This document shows positions 17,454 through 25,784 of a DNA stretch of 64,000 bases, piece after piece. Source of the stretch: Anaerolineaceae bacterium (GTDB lineage Bacteria; Chloroflexota; Anaerolineae; Anaerolineales; Anaerolineaceae); NCBI GenBank assembly GCA_029975475.1, contig JARKPB010000011.1, positions 1 through 64,000 of the forward strand. The letters are read 5' to 3'. The first letter of the stretch is position 1. Each line of letters opens with the position of its first letter. A program made the translations under genes and the position numbers. The notes below the pieces were generated by a model. That model saw only the letters and a program-made list of their open reading frames with translations. It did no database searches and was not told the DNA's origin.

Positions 17454-18908
17454 ATGTCAGGAATCACGCTGCTCGGACTGGGACCCGGGAACCCCGAACA
17501 ACTTACCCGCCAGGCCTGGGCCTGGCTGGAAAAATCATCTCAAATTCTGCTGCGAACCCGACAGCACCCGGTGGTCGCGCACCTCCCGGCGCATCTGGAG
17601 ATTCTCAGCTGCGATGATCTCTATGAGTCCGGGAAGAATTTTGACGCAGTTTATGAGGCGATCATCCAGCGCGCGCTGGAACTGGGCCGCCGCGATCAGG
17701 GCATCACTTACGCGGTTCCCGGCCACCCGTTTGTGGCTGAGACAACCGGACCAGAAATTGCCCGGCGGGCCGCTCTGGAAGGCATCCCCGTGCAGGTTAT
17801 CGAAGGCCTTTCCTTCCTGGAACCTTGTTTTTCTGCCCTGGGCGTAGACCCGTTTCCCAACACGGTTCTTGTCGATGCCCTCGATCTTGCCCGGCGGCAC
17901 CATCCCCCTTTCTCCCCAGCTCAGCCCGCGTTGATCGCTCAAATCTATTCCCGCCAGGTAGCCTCGGATGTCAAGTTGACCCTCAACGCGGTCTACCCGG
18001 ATGAATATCCCGTCGTTATGATCCACGCCGCGGGAACACCGGCGCAGGCGGTTGAACGCATACCGCTGTATCAGGTCGACCGCAGCCGACAGATCGGCCT
18101 GCTGAGTGTTCTGTATGTGCCCCCGCTGCCAGACGACACAGCGTTTGAAGATTTTCAGGATGTGGTGGCGCGCCTTCGAGCCCCGGACGGCTGTCCCTGG
18201 GACCGCGAACAGACCCATGAGAGTTTGCGCAAATATCTGTTAGAAGAGACGTATGAAGCTCTCGACGCTCTGGACCACGGCGATTTGAGCGCGATGCGCG
18301 AGGAATTGGGCGATCTTCTGCTGCAAATTGTGCTCCATGCGCAGATCGCGGTTGAAGACGGCGAATTTAGCATGGCGGATATCCTCCAGGGGATAAACCA
18401 GAAGATCCGCCGGCGCCACCCGCATGTGTTTGGAGAAGCGCAGGTCAGCGGAACCGAAGCCGTATTGCAGAACTGGGAAAAGATAAAGCAGGATGAACGT
18501 AAAAACAACGGCGCGGCTGAAAAAGGCCTGCTGGACGGCGTTCCCCGTTCACTTCCGGCGCTCTCGCAGGCGCAGGAACTTCAAGACCGGGCTGCGCGGG
18601 TTGGCTTTGACTGGAGCGAGATGGCTCCTGTGCTGGCGAAAGTCCGCGAGGAACTGGATGAGGTCTTGCAGGCTCCGGAAGGCGAAAAACGGGCGGAAGA
18701 GCTGGGTGATTTGCTCTTCGCGGTGGTGAATCTGGTGCGCTGGTACCGGGTGGACGCCGAAAGCGCGCTGCGCCAGACCAATCAAAAGTTCCGCGATCGT
18801 TTTCAGTTCATCGAGCAGCGAGCCCGTGAGTCTGGGCGCCAGTTGAGCGAGATGAGCCTAAATGAGATGGATGTGTTCTGGGATGAAGCCAAACAGCGCG
18901 GGATATAA
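17454..18908 (+). CDS. mazG: MazG nucleotide pyrophosphohydrolase fused to a tetrapyrrole-methylase-like domain
   Basis: 484 residues. An N-terminal SAM-dependent tetrapyrrole-methylase-type domain (about 1-225; ITLLGLGPGNPEQLTRQAW, VPGHPFVAETTG) precedes two MazG modules (about 245-350 with DGCPWDREQTHESLRKYLLE and EELGDLLLQI; about 375-470 with REELDEV and EELGDLLFAVVN). This is the YabN architecture of Bacillus. MazG hydrolyses NTPs/dNTPs to monophosphates. The start at 17454 removes a non-conserved extension that would run back into the terminator. A TACAAT at 17420-17425 is a possible -10. Confidence 0.92.
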   Translation: MSGITLLGLGPGNPEQLTRQAWAWLEKSSQILLRTRQHPVVAHLPAHLEILSCDDLYESGKNFDAVYEAIIQRALELGRRDQGITYAVPGHPFVAETTGPEIARRAALEGIPVQVIEGLSFLEPCFSALGVDPFPNTVLVDALDLARRHHPPFSPAQPALIAQIYSRQVASDVKLTLNAVYPDEYPVVMIHAAGTPAQAVERIPLYQVDRSRQIGLLSVLYVPPLPDDTAFEDFQDVVARLRAPDGCPWDREQTHESLRKYLLEETYEALDALDHGDLSAMREELGDLLLQIVLHAQIAVEDGEFSMADILQGINQKIRRRHPHVFGEAQVSGTEAVLQNWEKIKQDERKNNGAAEKGLLDGVPRSLPALSQAQELQDRAARVGFDWSEMAPVLAKVREELDEVLQAPEGEKRAEELGDLLFAVVNLVRWYRVDAESALRQTNQKFRDRFQFIEQRARESGRQLSEMSLNEMDVFWDEAKQRGI

Positions 18909-18936
18909 AAACTCGCGGCTGCGCAGCAGCCGCGAG
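18903..18936 (-). terminator. Hairpin terminator shared by mazG and the tryptophanase operon
   Basis: Perfect 11-bp stem: CTCGCGGCTGC at 18912-18922 and GCAGCCGCGAG at 18926-18936, loop GCA. On the minus strand it is followed by TTTTTATAT, so it is an intrinsic terminator for the leftward operon. On the plus strand there is no T-run, so any effect on mazG would be weaker. Confidence 0.75.
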
Positions 18937-18954
18937 CGGTGAGCCGTCTGCGAA

Positions 18955-19374
18955 TCAGCGTAATTCTGCCGAATCAAACCATAAACCGCTCAGCAGGTAA
19001 GGCTGGCTGGTTTCCAAAACCAGGCGCATCACCACCTTCGGAGATTTCTCGTATTCCATTTCAAACAGCGCCACATAGTATTGATCGCTCAGGCTGATGC
19101 TGGTCATTTTCATGGACTTATAATCCCCCAGACGGGTCTGAAAGAGGGCGCGCAGGTCGTCAAAGGCTTTCTGATCGAAGGCGGCGGTCATCTGCGCGTT
19201 CATATCCGCGTGGAAAGCGGTTAGATCGCCCGCATCAATCGCGGTTACCAGCCGCGCGGCAATTTCTTCTGCCCGCTGGCTGACTTCCGCATTGACTTCG
19301 CCCGATGCGGGCACACAGGCGGCGAGCAGCAGGGTCAGCAGTATCAGTCCGGCCCAAAAGCGGTTCATTTTCAT
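18955..19374 (-). CDS. Small lipoprotein, DUF3887-like
   Basis: 139 residues. A signal peptide with lipobox LLAAC (Cys20) predicts a lipoprotein anchored outside the cytoplasmic membrane. The mature part has the pattern of small DUF3887/NTF2-like proteins: a helix (VSQRAEEIAARLVTAIDAGD) followed by a beta-rich half with FEMEYEKSPKVVMRLVLE. It is 18 bases downstream of the tryptophanase gene on the same strand, so probably cotranscribed. No function can be given. Confidence 0.7.
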   Translation of the reverse strand: MKMNRFWAGLILLTLLLAACVPASGEVNAEVSQRAEEIAARLVTAIDAGDLTAFHADMNAQMTAAFDQKAFDDLRALFQTRLGDYKSMKMTSISLSDQYYVALFEMEYEKSPKVVMRLVLETSQPYLLSGLWFDSAELR

Positions 19375-19392
19375 CTTGAATTCCTCCAGGAA

Positions 19393-20769
19393 TTATACCG
19401 GTTCAAACCGGCAGGTAAAATGGCGCAGCAGCTCGGGCGCGTACGTGAAGCGGAAACCGCGCAGCGCGTCTTTATTTTCTTTGATTTTATAAAAAGTCTC
19501 CACCACAAAATCCATGTGGCTCTGGGTATAGGTGCGCCGCGGGATGGCCAGCCGGACCAGTTCGAGGCGCGGATGAACCATCTTACCGCTTTCCGGATCG
19601 GGATGGGCGAACATCACCGAGCCGATCTCCACACTGCGGATGCCGCCTTCCAGATACAGCGCGGCGGACAGCGCCTGGCCTGGAAATTCAGCCGGGGGAA
19701 TATGCGGCAGCAGGCGTCCGGCGTCCACATAAACGGCGTGTCCTCCGGGCGGTTCGATCACCCCGATGCCGCCTTCCAGCAAGCGGTTCGCCAGGTAGGC
19801 GGTTTGCCCGAGGCGGTATGCCAGATAATCTTCATCCAGGCCTTCTTCCAGGCCGATCGCCAGGGCTTCCAGGTCGCGCCCGGCAAGCCCGCCGTATGAA
19901 ATGAACCCTTCCCGCAAAATCAACTGATTGCAGATCTGTTGAAACAGCTGCGGATCGCGCACTGCCAGCAGACCGCCAATATTGACGATCGCGTCTTTCT
20001 TGGCGGACATCCAGGTGCCGTCTGCCAGGTCAAACATCTCGCGGGCAATCTCGCGCGTAGATTTGGCAGCGTATCCGGGCTCGCGGGTTTTGATGAAGTA
20101 GGCATTTTCGGCAAAACGGCAGCAGTCGATGAAGAATGGAATGTTATAACGGTGGTAAGTATCGGCTACCGCGCGCAAATTTTCCATTGAAACCGGCTGG
20201 CCCCCTCCGGCGTTGTTGGTCACGGTGATCGAACCAAAGGGGATATTTTCCACACCGGTCTGCTCGATAAAAGCGGTCAGTTTGGCAATATCCATGTTGC
20301 CTTTAAACGGGTGCCGGTTTTGCGGATCGTAGGCTTCGTCGATGACCAGATTCACCGGCAGACCGCCGCGGGCGCGGATGTTTCCTTCCGTGGTGTCAAA
20401 GTGCATATTCGAAGGCACTTTCATGCCCGGTTTTATCAGCAAATTGGCCAGGATGTTCTCCGCCGCCCGGCCCTGGTGAGTCGGCACGAACAAATCGAAA
20501 CCAAAAACATCTCTGACCACCCGCGACAGGCGCTGATAAGAGCGCGCGCCGGCGTAAGATTCATCTCCGCGCATCATACCCGCCCACTGCTCCTGGCTCA
20601 TCGCGCCGGTTCCGGAATCGGTCAACAAATCAATGAAGACATCCTCGGCATTCAGGGCAAACAGATTGTATCCAGCCGCGCGCAGGGCCGCTTCACGTTC
20701 GGCCCGGGAAATCAGGCGCACAGGCTCAACCATTTTGATCCGGAAAGGTTCTGGCGGATAGATGGACAT
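19393..20769 (-). CDS. tnaA: Tryptophanase (PLP-dependent beta-eliminating lyase)
   Basis: 458 residues, close to E. coli tryptophanase. It splits tryptophan to indole, pyruvate and ammonia. The PLP lysine is in MSAKKDAIVN and the phosphate-binding region in PTHQGRAAEN. At positions that separate it from tyrosine phenol-lyase it has FDTT (Asp, not Thr) and IRSVEIG (Val-Glu-Ile instead of the Arg-containing phenol-lyase context), favouring tryptophanase; this rests on remembered family alignments. GGAG lies about 6 bases before the ATG. No TnaC-like leader peptide with Trp is visible upstream. Confidence 0.85.
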   Translation of the reverse strand: MSIYPPEPFRIKMVEPVRLISRAEREAALRAAGYNLFALNAEDVFIDLLTDSGTGAMSQEQWAGMMRGDESYAGARSYQRLSRVVRDVFGFDLFVPTHQGRAAENILANLLIKPGMKVPSNMHFDTTEGNIRARGGLPVNLVIDEAYDPQNRHPFKGNMDIAKLTAFIEQTGVENIPFGSITVTNNAGGGQPVSMENLRAVADTYHRYNIPFFIDCCRFAENAYFIKTREPGYAAKSTREIAREMFDLADGTWMSAKKDAIVNIGGLLAVRDPQLFQQICNQLILREGFISYGGLAGRDLEALAIGLEEGLDEDYLAYRLGQTAYLANRLLEGGIGVIEPPGGHAVYVDAGRLLPHIPPAEFPGQALSAALYLEGGIRSVEIGSVMFAHPDPESGKMVHPRLELVRLAIPRRTYTQSHMDFVVETFYKIKENKDALRGFRFTYAPELLRHFTCRFEPV

Positions 20770-20802
20770 GAGGATCTCCGTTGAAGTGGGATGGATAAAC
20801 GT

Positions 20803-20831
20803 AGTGTAGCACCCCGACCCGGAAAAGAAAA
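20803..20831 (-). promoter_or_regulatory. Candidate extended -10 promoter for tryptophanase
   Basis: On the minus strand TGCTACACT (20811 down to 20803) forms an extended -10 box; the -35 region (20831-20826, TTTTCT) is poor. Transcription would start near 20796, about 27 bases before the tryptophanase ATG. This fits, but rests mainly on the -10. Confidence 0.35.
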
Positions 20832-20941
20832 TGGAATATCGTCATCAACCGCGGGGGAGAAAAGCACCTGCGTAGATTATAAATATAATTTACAATAGTT
20901 TTTATAATATTAAACATATTTCAAAAATATTTATAAATCAC

Positions 20942-20970
20942 TTGACAAAATTTATATTTATTGCTACACT
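20942..20970 (+). promoter_or_regulatory. Strong promoter with AT-rich upstream tract for the YvlB-like gene
   Basis: TTGACA at 20942-20947, spacer of 17, TACACT at 20965-20970 with an extended TG at 20962-20963. The preceding 75 bases (20870-20941) are almost pure A/T in a GC-rich genome, like an UP element or curved DNA. The transcript would start near 20977 and lead into GGGGGAGGAG at 21005-21014. The rest of the 249-base gap between tnaA and this gene holds no other gene. Confidence 0.85.
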
Positions 20971-21018
20971 GAAAACATCCTTTGAACCTGAATCCTGCAA
21001 AGCGCGGGGGAGGAGAAA

Positions 21019-22248
21019 ATGAAAGAAATCGCCAGTGACCTCAGCGGAATTGCCCGGTTGACGATTCGGTGCCACGCCGACCTGCATGCGGAAGGTACCG
21101 ATCAAAACGCCTTGACCGGCAGAATCAGCGGGCGGGACGCCGTCACGTTAACCCGAAAAGAGGATACCCTCATCCTGGTCTGCCTGGACGATGCCTGGCT
21201 GCGGATTCCGCGCCAGGTGACCCTGGAAATCGAGCGTGTCGGCGGGGATGCTTACCTGCAAAATCTACCCGCATTAAAATTGTTGGGCCGTGTCGGCGGC
21301 GATTTGGCTGCTCAGGGTTTTGAGATGCTTTCGGTTCAGCATATTGGCGGGGACTGCCTGCTGCGCGATATCACTTCTGTGCTTACCGTTGGCAGCATTG
21401 GCGGGGACTTGCTGGTTGATCAGGTTGGCCTGGATTGTCTGGTCGAATCGGTTGGCGGCGACGCGGAGTTTCAATCCATTGGCGGTGAATTGACAGCCCT
21501 GGCAGGCGGCGATATAACCCTGCGGCAGGTTAAGATGTCCGCGAAAAACATCACCCTGAAAGCCGGCGGGGATGTGGAACTTTACCTGCCAGAAGCGGTA
21601 GACGCGGCTCTGGAACTGACGTCCCGCGGCCAGGATATTGCAATTGACTTTGCGGACCAGAAGCAAGCATACGAACAGGCTTTCGTTCAAATCACGCGCG
21701 GCAGCGGCGCGGCCAGGATCCAGGTCGTGGCAGGGGGTGATATCCTTGTCCGCGATCATGACTGGCAGTTCAGGAACATGGACAGAAAATTTGAACCTTT
21801 TGAGCGGGACTGGAACCGCGTGTTTTCGGATCTCGTCCCCGAACGCATTCTGGCCGGCCTGGAATCGGATAAAATTGATAAGATCGCCCGCCTGGCTGCC
21901 GATCGGGCTGAGGAGGCCATCCGCCGTGCGAACGAACGAGTCCAGGCCGCCATGAGGCGCATCGAGGTTGAACTATCCGAATCCGCGGCGGATTTTTCAC
22001 CACCTGCCGAGCCAACCCCGCCGACACCGCCAACCCCGCCAACACCGCCAACACCGCCAACCCCGCCAACACCGCCATCGCCGCCAACTCCGCCGGCGCC
22101 TGCCGCATCCAATCTCTCCGCAGCTGGCTCAACCCCCAACAAGAGCGCGGAGGCTGAAAAAAACCTGGTGCTGCAAATGTTAAAAGAGAGAAAAATCAGT
22201 GTAGAAGAAGCGGAGCGGCTTTTAGACGCGCTCGACATTTCAGAATAA
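21019..22248 (+). CDS. YvlB/LiaX-like protein: GGD beta-repeat domain, Pro-Thr linker and C-terminal helical motif
   Basis: 409 residues, no signal peptide or membrane segment. Residues about 75-240 contain eight GGD and one GGE motif spaced roughly 15-25 residues apart (VGGD, IGGD, AGGD), the pattern of DUF4097-type beta-helix repeats. Next come a charged helical region (about 270-325), a PTP tandem repeat (about 332-361) and a C-terminal helix pair LKERKISVEEAERLLDAL. That last motif is the short helical motif found in Bacillus YvlB, where it is N-terminal. YvlB and LiaX belong to cell-envelope stress responses; a similar role here is inference. It is likely cotranscribed with the next gene, 22 bases away. 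Confidence 0.7.
   Translation: MKEIASDLSGIARLTIRCHADLHAEGTDQNALTGRISGRDAVTLTRKEDTLILVCLDDAWLRIPRQVTLEIERVGGDAYLQNLPALKLLGRVGGDLAAQGFEMLSVQHIGGDCLLRDITSVLTVGSIGGDLLVDQVGLDCLVESVGGDAEFQSIGGELTALAGGDITLRQVKMSAKNITLKAGGDVELYLPEAVDAALELTSRGQDIAIDFADQKQAYEQAFVQITRGSGAARIQVVAGGDILVRDHDWQFRNMDRKFEPFERDWNRVFSDLVPERILAGLESDKIDKIARLAADRAEEAIRRANERVQAAMRRIEVELSESAADFSPPAEPTPPTPPTPPTPPTPPTPPTPPSPPTPPAPAASNLSAAGSTPNKSAEAEKNLVLQMLKERKISVEEAERLLDALDISE
22012..22101 (+). repeat. 9-bp minisatellite inside the YvlB-like gene
   Basis: About ten head-to-tail 9-base units of the form CCAACMCCG (22012-22101), drifting at the 3' end (CCATCGCCG, CCAACTCCG, CCGGCGCCT). It encodes a repeated PTP linker. The units keep the reading frame, so copy-number change would only alter linker length. 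Confidence 0.9.
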
Positions 22249-22270
22249 ACCCAACTCCGGGAAGTGAAGC

Positions 22271-22933
22271 ATGGATATCAACCTGAAACGGCGTGAAATT
22301 CTCAAGCAGGTGGAACGTGGTGAAATCGCAATTGAAGACGCTTCAGTATTACTGGCTGCGCTGGAAAATTCGTCCCAGCTGGCCCTTCCGCAGGATAATC
22401 CCGGTGAATCCGCACCTGATCAGGACCGTTCTGGTGAAGAACCTCAGGAGGCGCAGCCTGAAAAAGCCAGCGCTCCCGGCTGCTGGCGGGTGGTCTGGTT
22501 TTTACCCCTGGTAACCGGCGTGATTCTGACCTGTTTTAGCGCCTGGTGGATGGCTCAGGGCTGGCAAAAACAGCCCTTTGGCTGGGCTTTCTGGCTTTCC
22601 TGGCTGCCATTTCTAATCGGGATCGCTCTGACGGTGGTCGGCTGGATGCTGGAGACAGCCCCCTGGCTCATCCTGGATGTGCGGTCTAAAGCAAAAGCGG
22701 GCGAACACCGTTCCGGATTTATCCTCGCCATGCCGGCGCCCTTTGGCCTCCTTTCCTGGTTGCTTCGCACCTTCCCGGCGCTGGTTCCTGAAAATGTCAA
22801 ACAACAGGGGATCACTGAAATGATGGAAGCGGTCAACGAGTCCTTAAAGAACGGCGACCCGGTGATGATTGACGTCAATGACGAGGATGACGGCGAAAAG
22901 GAACGGGTCCTTATATACATTGGCAAGCGCTGA
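22271..22933 (+). CDS. Membrane protein with N-terminal YvlB-type helical motif
   Basis: 220 residues. The N-terminus KRREILKQVERGEIAIEDAS followed by VLLAALENS repeats the motif at the C-terminus of the upstream protein (LKERKISVEEAERLLDAL). After a hydrophilic linker come two hydrophobic segments (about 75-95 and 105-130), then a cytoplasmic-looking C-terminal domain ending in an acidic stretch and a short beta strand (ERVLIYIGKR). It forms a two-gene operon with the GGD-repeat gene. The function is unknown; the shared motif suggests the two products interact or share a partner. Confidence 0.65.
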   Translation: MDINLKRREILKQVERGEIAIEDASVLLAALENSSQLALPQDNPGESAPDQDRSGEEPQEAQPEKASAPGCWRVVWFLPLVTGVILTCFSAWWMAQGWQKQPFGWAFWLSWLPFLIGIALTVVGWMLETAPWLILDVRSKAKAGEHRSGFILAMPAPFGLLSWLLRTFPALVPENVKQQGITEMMEAVNESLKNGDPVMIDVNDEDDGEKERVLIYIGKR

Positions 22934-22948
22934 CTTTGACGCTTACTG

Positions 22949-22978
22949 GCCCCGCTGCGATCAGCGGGGCTTTTTTCT
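22949..22978 (+). terminator. Intrinsic terminator after the YvlB-like operon
   Basis: GCCCCGCTG (22949-22957), loop CGAT, CAGCGGGGC (22962-22970), then TTTTTTCTTC. It is a textbook rho-independent terminator 15 bases after the stop codon. Confidence 0.92.
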
Positions 22979-22983
22979 TCCAG

Positions 22984-22996
22984 TATAATCACAGGC
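22984..22996 (+). promoter_or_regulatory. -10 box 7 bases before the next start codon (leaderless promoter)
   Basis: TATAAT at 22984-22989 is followed after 7 bases by ATG at 22997, so transcription should begin at or next to the start codon. The -35 position falls inside the preceding terminator and is poor. There is no Shine-Dalgarno before the ATG. Confidence 0.55.
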
Positions 22997-23569
22997 ATGA
23001 ACAGATTGTTTCTTCGCCGCCTGATCGCGGTGGCGGCGGCCTTGAGCGCGCTGGCGTTGATCGCGCTGACTCTGCAGCCGCCAGTTTATAAGATGGTCAG
23101 GCAGTCAGTGGCACCATCCGCGGGGTTTGAAGGCGAAATGCAGTTAATCATCCCGCAGGTGGTGATGTTTCAGTCGCAGGCCAGCCTGCAGGTGCAGTTA
23201 ACGGCCGGGGCTGATGCGGAAGGGCGGATGCTGCGCGCGCGGTTAGATTTTCCTGCCGCCAGTCTGCGCTCGCCCGGAGAGGTGCTGGCTCCATTAACGG
23301 TGGATCAGCCCGTTCATCTCCAGTGGCAGCTGGTCCCGGCCGAGCGCGGGGAACTGCGGGGTACCCTCTGGCTTTTTGTTCAATCCACCGATGGGGCAGA
23401 GTCCAGCGCTTTTTTATCCCTACCGGTGAATATCCGCGTAATGGACTTTCTGGGTTTTCCTCCTTCGGTCCTGCGCTGGGCAGCCGCCGTTGGCCTGTTT
23501 TTTGCCGCCCTATCAAGCGGATTAGCAGGATGGATAAAGAGAAAAGTACAGCTCCATCCGGAAACATGA
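22997..23569 (+). CDS. Small membrane protein of unknown function
   Basis: 190 residues. There is an N-terminal hydrophobic segment (about 9-26, LIAVAAALSALALIALTL), an extracytoplasmic beta-rich domain (about 40-150), and a C-terminal membrane segment (about 158-180) followed by a short basic tail. This is an anchored-domain layout with both ends in the cytoplasm. I do not recognise a family. It is expressed alone, between a terminator and the nuo promoter, probably from a leaderless transcript. Confidence 0.6.
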   Translation: MNRLFLRRLIAVAAALSALALIALTLQPPVYKMVRQSVAPSAGFEGEMQLIIPQVVMFQSQASLQVQLTAGADAEGRMLRARLDFPAASLRSPGEVLAPLTVDQPVHLQWQLVPAERGELRGTLWLFVQSTDGAESSAFLSLPVNIRVMDFLGFPPSVLRWAAAVGLFFAALSSGLAGWIKRKVQLHPET

Positions 23570-23593
23570 TTAATTATTACAATTTAGATATAA

Positions 23594-23622
23594 TTAGTGA
23601 ACTGGCGGGCTTGTGATACAAT
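23594..23622 (+). promoter_or_regulatory. Promoter of the complex I membrane-arm operon
   Basis: TTAGTG at 23594-23599, 17-base spacer, TACAAT at 23617-23622 with extended TG at 23614-23615. Transcription would start near 23629, with GAAGGAGG (23646-23653) leading to nuoA at 23665. Confidence 0.65.
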
Positions 23623-23664
23623 CAATCCATCCAGACCTGGCGGGAGAAGGAGGTTGCGCAGCGT

Positions 23665-24021
23665 ATGCCATCCGAATGGATCTATATCGGGATTTTTAGC
23701 CTGATAGCCCTGGCGCTGCCGGCCGCGGCCATTCTTATGGCCGGGGTCCTGGGCCCGAAAAAGCCGAACCCCATTAAGAATTCCACCTATGAATGCGGGA
23801 TTGAAACCACCGGTGAGACCTGGGTGCAGTTCCGCCCGCAGTATTACATCTTTGGATTGTTATTCCTGATTTTTGATGTCGAGACGGTCTTTCTGTTTCC
23901 CTGGGCGGTTGGGTATCGGGTGCTTCCGCTTTTCGCGGTGATTGAAGGAATCGTATTTATCCTCATCTTACTGGGCGGTCTGCTGTATGCCTGGCGCGTG
24001 GGCGCGTTGAGCTGGCAGTAA
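23665..24021 (+). CDS. nuoA: NADH-quinone oxidoreductase subunit A
   Basis: 118 residues, three membrane segments. The conserved stretch KNSTYECGIETTGE after TM1 and FLIFDVETVFLFPWAV in TM2 are diagnostic of NuoA/NdhC. It links the membrane arm to the quinone site of complex I. It is the first gene of nuoA-H-J-K-L-M-M-N; nuoB, C, D and I, which usually follow nuoA, are not here. Confidence 0.95.
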   Translation: MPSEWIYIGIFSLIALALPAAAILMAGVLGPKKPNPIKNSTYECGIETTGETWVQFRPQYYIFGLLFLIFDVETVFLFPWAVGYRVLPLFAVIEGIVFILILLGGLLYAWRVGALSWQ

Positions 24022-24040
24022 CGCGCGGGAGGGAAGCGGA

Positions 24041-25270
24041 ATGACTTTCTGGCAGGACCCTTACGCTGCTGCAGTCGAATGGCTGCGTAATTTACTGATT
24101 GGCTGGGGATTGACGGTTGAGGCTGCTCAGTTGATCCTCTACCTGGCGGGCGGGATTGTCCTGGCAGGCGGTTCACTGGCGCTGGTTATCTTCCTGATCT
24201 GGGCTGAACGGAAGATTATCGGGCGCGTGCAGGACCGCCTGGGGCCAAACCGGGTGGGCCCGTGGGGCATTTTTCAGACTTTCGCGGATATCCTCAAAAT
24301 TTTCACCAAAGAATATATCACCCCGAACGGGGTAGACCGCGTGCCGTACAATCTGGCGCCGGTGCTGGCTGTGGCAGCGGTCATTATGATCTGGGCGGTG
24401 GTTCCATTCACAGTGACCCTTTACGGCGCGGATCTCAGTGTCGGGCTGATTTACGTTATGGCCGTGGGCGCGATCGGTGAAATGGGTATTGTCATGGCCG
24501 GGTGGGGCTCAAACAATAAATTTGCGCTTCTCGGCGCCTTCCGGGCAGTGGCGCAGATGGTTTCCTATGAAATTCCGATGGTGATTGCCCTGCTCATCCC
24601 GGTGATGATGGCCGGGTCGCTTTCTCTGGGCGCCATTACCGCCAGCCAGGCGGTCTGGAATATCCTGATCGCGCCGCTGGCGGCACTGATCTTTTTCATA
24701 ACATCCGTTGCTGAAGTTGGCCGCGCTCCGTTTGACCTGGTGGAAGCGGAATCGGAACTGGTGGCGGGGTTTAATATCGAATACTCCGGCTTAAAATTCG
24801 GCTTCTTCTTCGTCGGCGATTTTCTGCACGCCTTTACCATCGCCATGCTCTTCACGGTGTTCTTTCTGGGCGGGTGGCGCGGACCGTTTGTGGACCAGGT
24901 GCCCATCCTTGGCGCGGTTTACTTTTTTATCAAAACCAGCCTGGTCTATCTGGTCAATATCCTGATGCGGGCAGCCCTGCCGCGCTTTCGCATTGACCAG
25001 ATGATGGATTTTAACTGGAAATATCTGACCCCCCTTTCTTTGTCCGTTCTGGTGGTTACCGCGCTGGCGGATAAACTGACGCTGGGTTTAAGCGCCTGGG
25101 TGCGGATCCCGGTCTTTTTAGGCCTGAACGGCCTGCTCTTTCTGGCAGCCAGTGTGATGGTTAACCGCCGGGCAATCAACCGCCCGCGCGCGGAGGTGGT
25201 CAGCCGCCCCCGGCCGCTGGCTCGCCCGGAAACGGCGGTCCAACCTGAAACGAATGGAGGCGTCTCGTGA
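24041..25270 (+). CDS. nuoH: NADH-quinone oxidoreductase subunit H
   Basis: 409 residues, somewhat longer than the E. coli protein because of N- and C-terminal extensions. The cytoplasmic loops that form the quinone chamber are intact (IGRVQDRLGPNRVGPWG; AEVGRAPFDLVEAESELVAG). The hydrophilic tail (about 380-409) is Arg/Pro-rich. It overlaps the nuoJ start by 4 bases. Confidence 0.95.
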   Translation: MTFWQDPYAAAVEWLRNLLIGWGLTVEAAQLILYLAGGIVLAGGSLALVIFLIWAERKIIGRVQDRLGPNRVGPWGIFQTFADILKIFTKEYITPNGVDRVPYNLAPVLAVAAVIMIWAVVPFTVTLYGADLSVGLIYVMAVGAIGEMGIVMAGWGSNNKFALLGAFRAVAQMVSYEIPMVIALLIPVMMAGSLSLGAITASQAVWNILIAPLAALIFFITSVAEVGRAPFDLVEAESELVAGFNIEYSGLKFGFFFVGDFLHAFTIAMLFTVFFLGGWRGPFVDQVPILGAVYFFIKTSLVYLVNILMRAALPRFRIDQMMDFNWKYLTPLSLSVLVVTALADKLTLGLSAWVRIPVFLGLNGLLFLAASVMVNRRAINRPRAEVVSRPRPLARPETAVQPETNGGVS

Positions 25271-25782
25271 GCACGGCGCAGATTCTATTTCTTATTTTTT
25301 CCGCCGTGGTGGTGGCTGCGGCGGTGATGGTTGTCCTGTCGCGCCGCATCATGCGCGCGGCCCTCTGGCTGGTGCTGGCTCTATTTGGCGTGGCTTTGAT
25401 CTTTGCCCTCCTGGACGCCAGTTTCTTCGCGGTCGTTCAGGTTTTGGTATATGTAGGCGCGATTGCCACCCTGTTAATCTTCGCCATTATGCTGACCCGG
25501 GGTGTGATGGACGACAGCAAAGCGCAGTTAAACCGCGGCTGGCCGTTTGCGCTGCTGGTCTGTCTCGGATTGTTTGGCGGGCTGGTCTATATCCTCTCGC
25601 AATGGAACCGGTTCAATTCAGCCGCTCCGGCGCTGCCGCAAGATGCCTATGACCTGACGCTCTTCGGCCTTGCTCTGACATCGCCGGATGGCTATCTGGT
25701 CGCGTTTGAAGCCGCTTCGGTCTTGCTGCTGGCTGCCATGGTCGGGGCAATCTACCTCGCGCTGGAAAAGAGGGGGAATTAA
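25267..25782 (+). CDS. nuoJ: NADH-quinone oxidoreductase subunit J
   Basis: 171 residues, with five hydrophobic segments. The TM3 signature (FAVVQVLVYVGAIATLLIFA), which contains the pi-bulge region of complex I, is clear. It starts with GTG at 25267, overlapping the nuoH stop, with GGAGG at 25257-25261 just upstream. Confidence 0.93.
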   Translation: MSTAQILFLIFSAVVVAAAVMVVLSRRIMRAALWLVLALFGVALIFALLDASFFAVVQVLVYVGAIATLLIFAIMLTRGVMDDSKAQLNRGWPFALLVCLGLFGGLVYILSQWNRFNSAAPALPQDAYDLTLFGLALTSPDGYLVAFEAASVLLLAAMVGAIYLALEKRGN

Positions 25783-25784
25783 GC

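Noticed and set aside
22012-22101. Tandem repeat as a CRISPR-like array
   Set aside because: Units are 9 bases without spacers and in frame in a protein gene.
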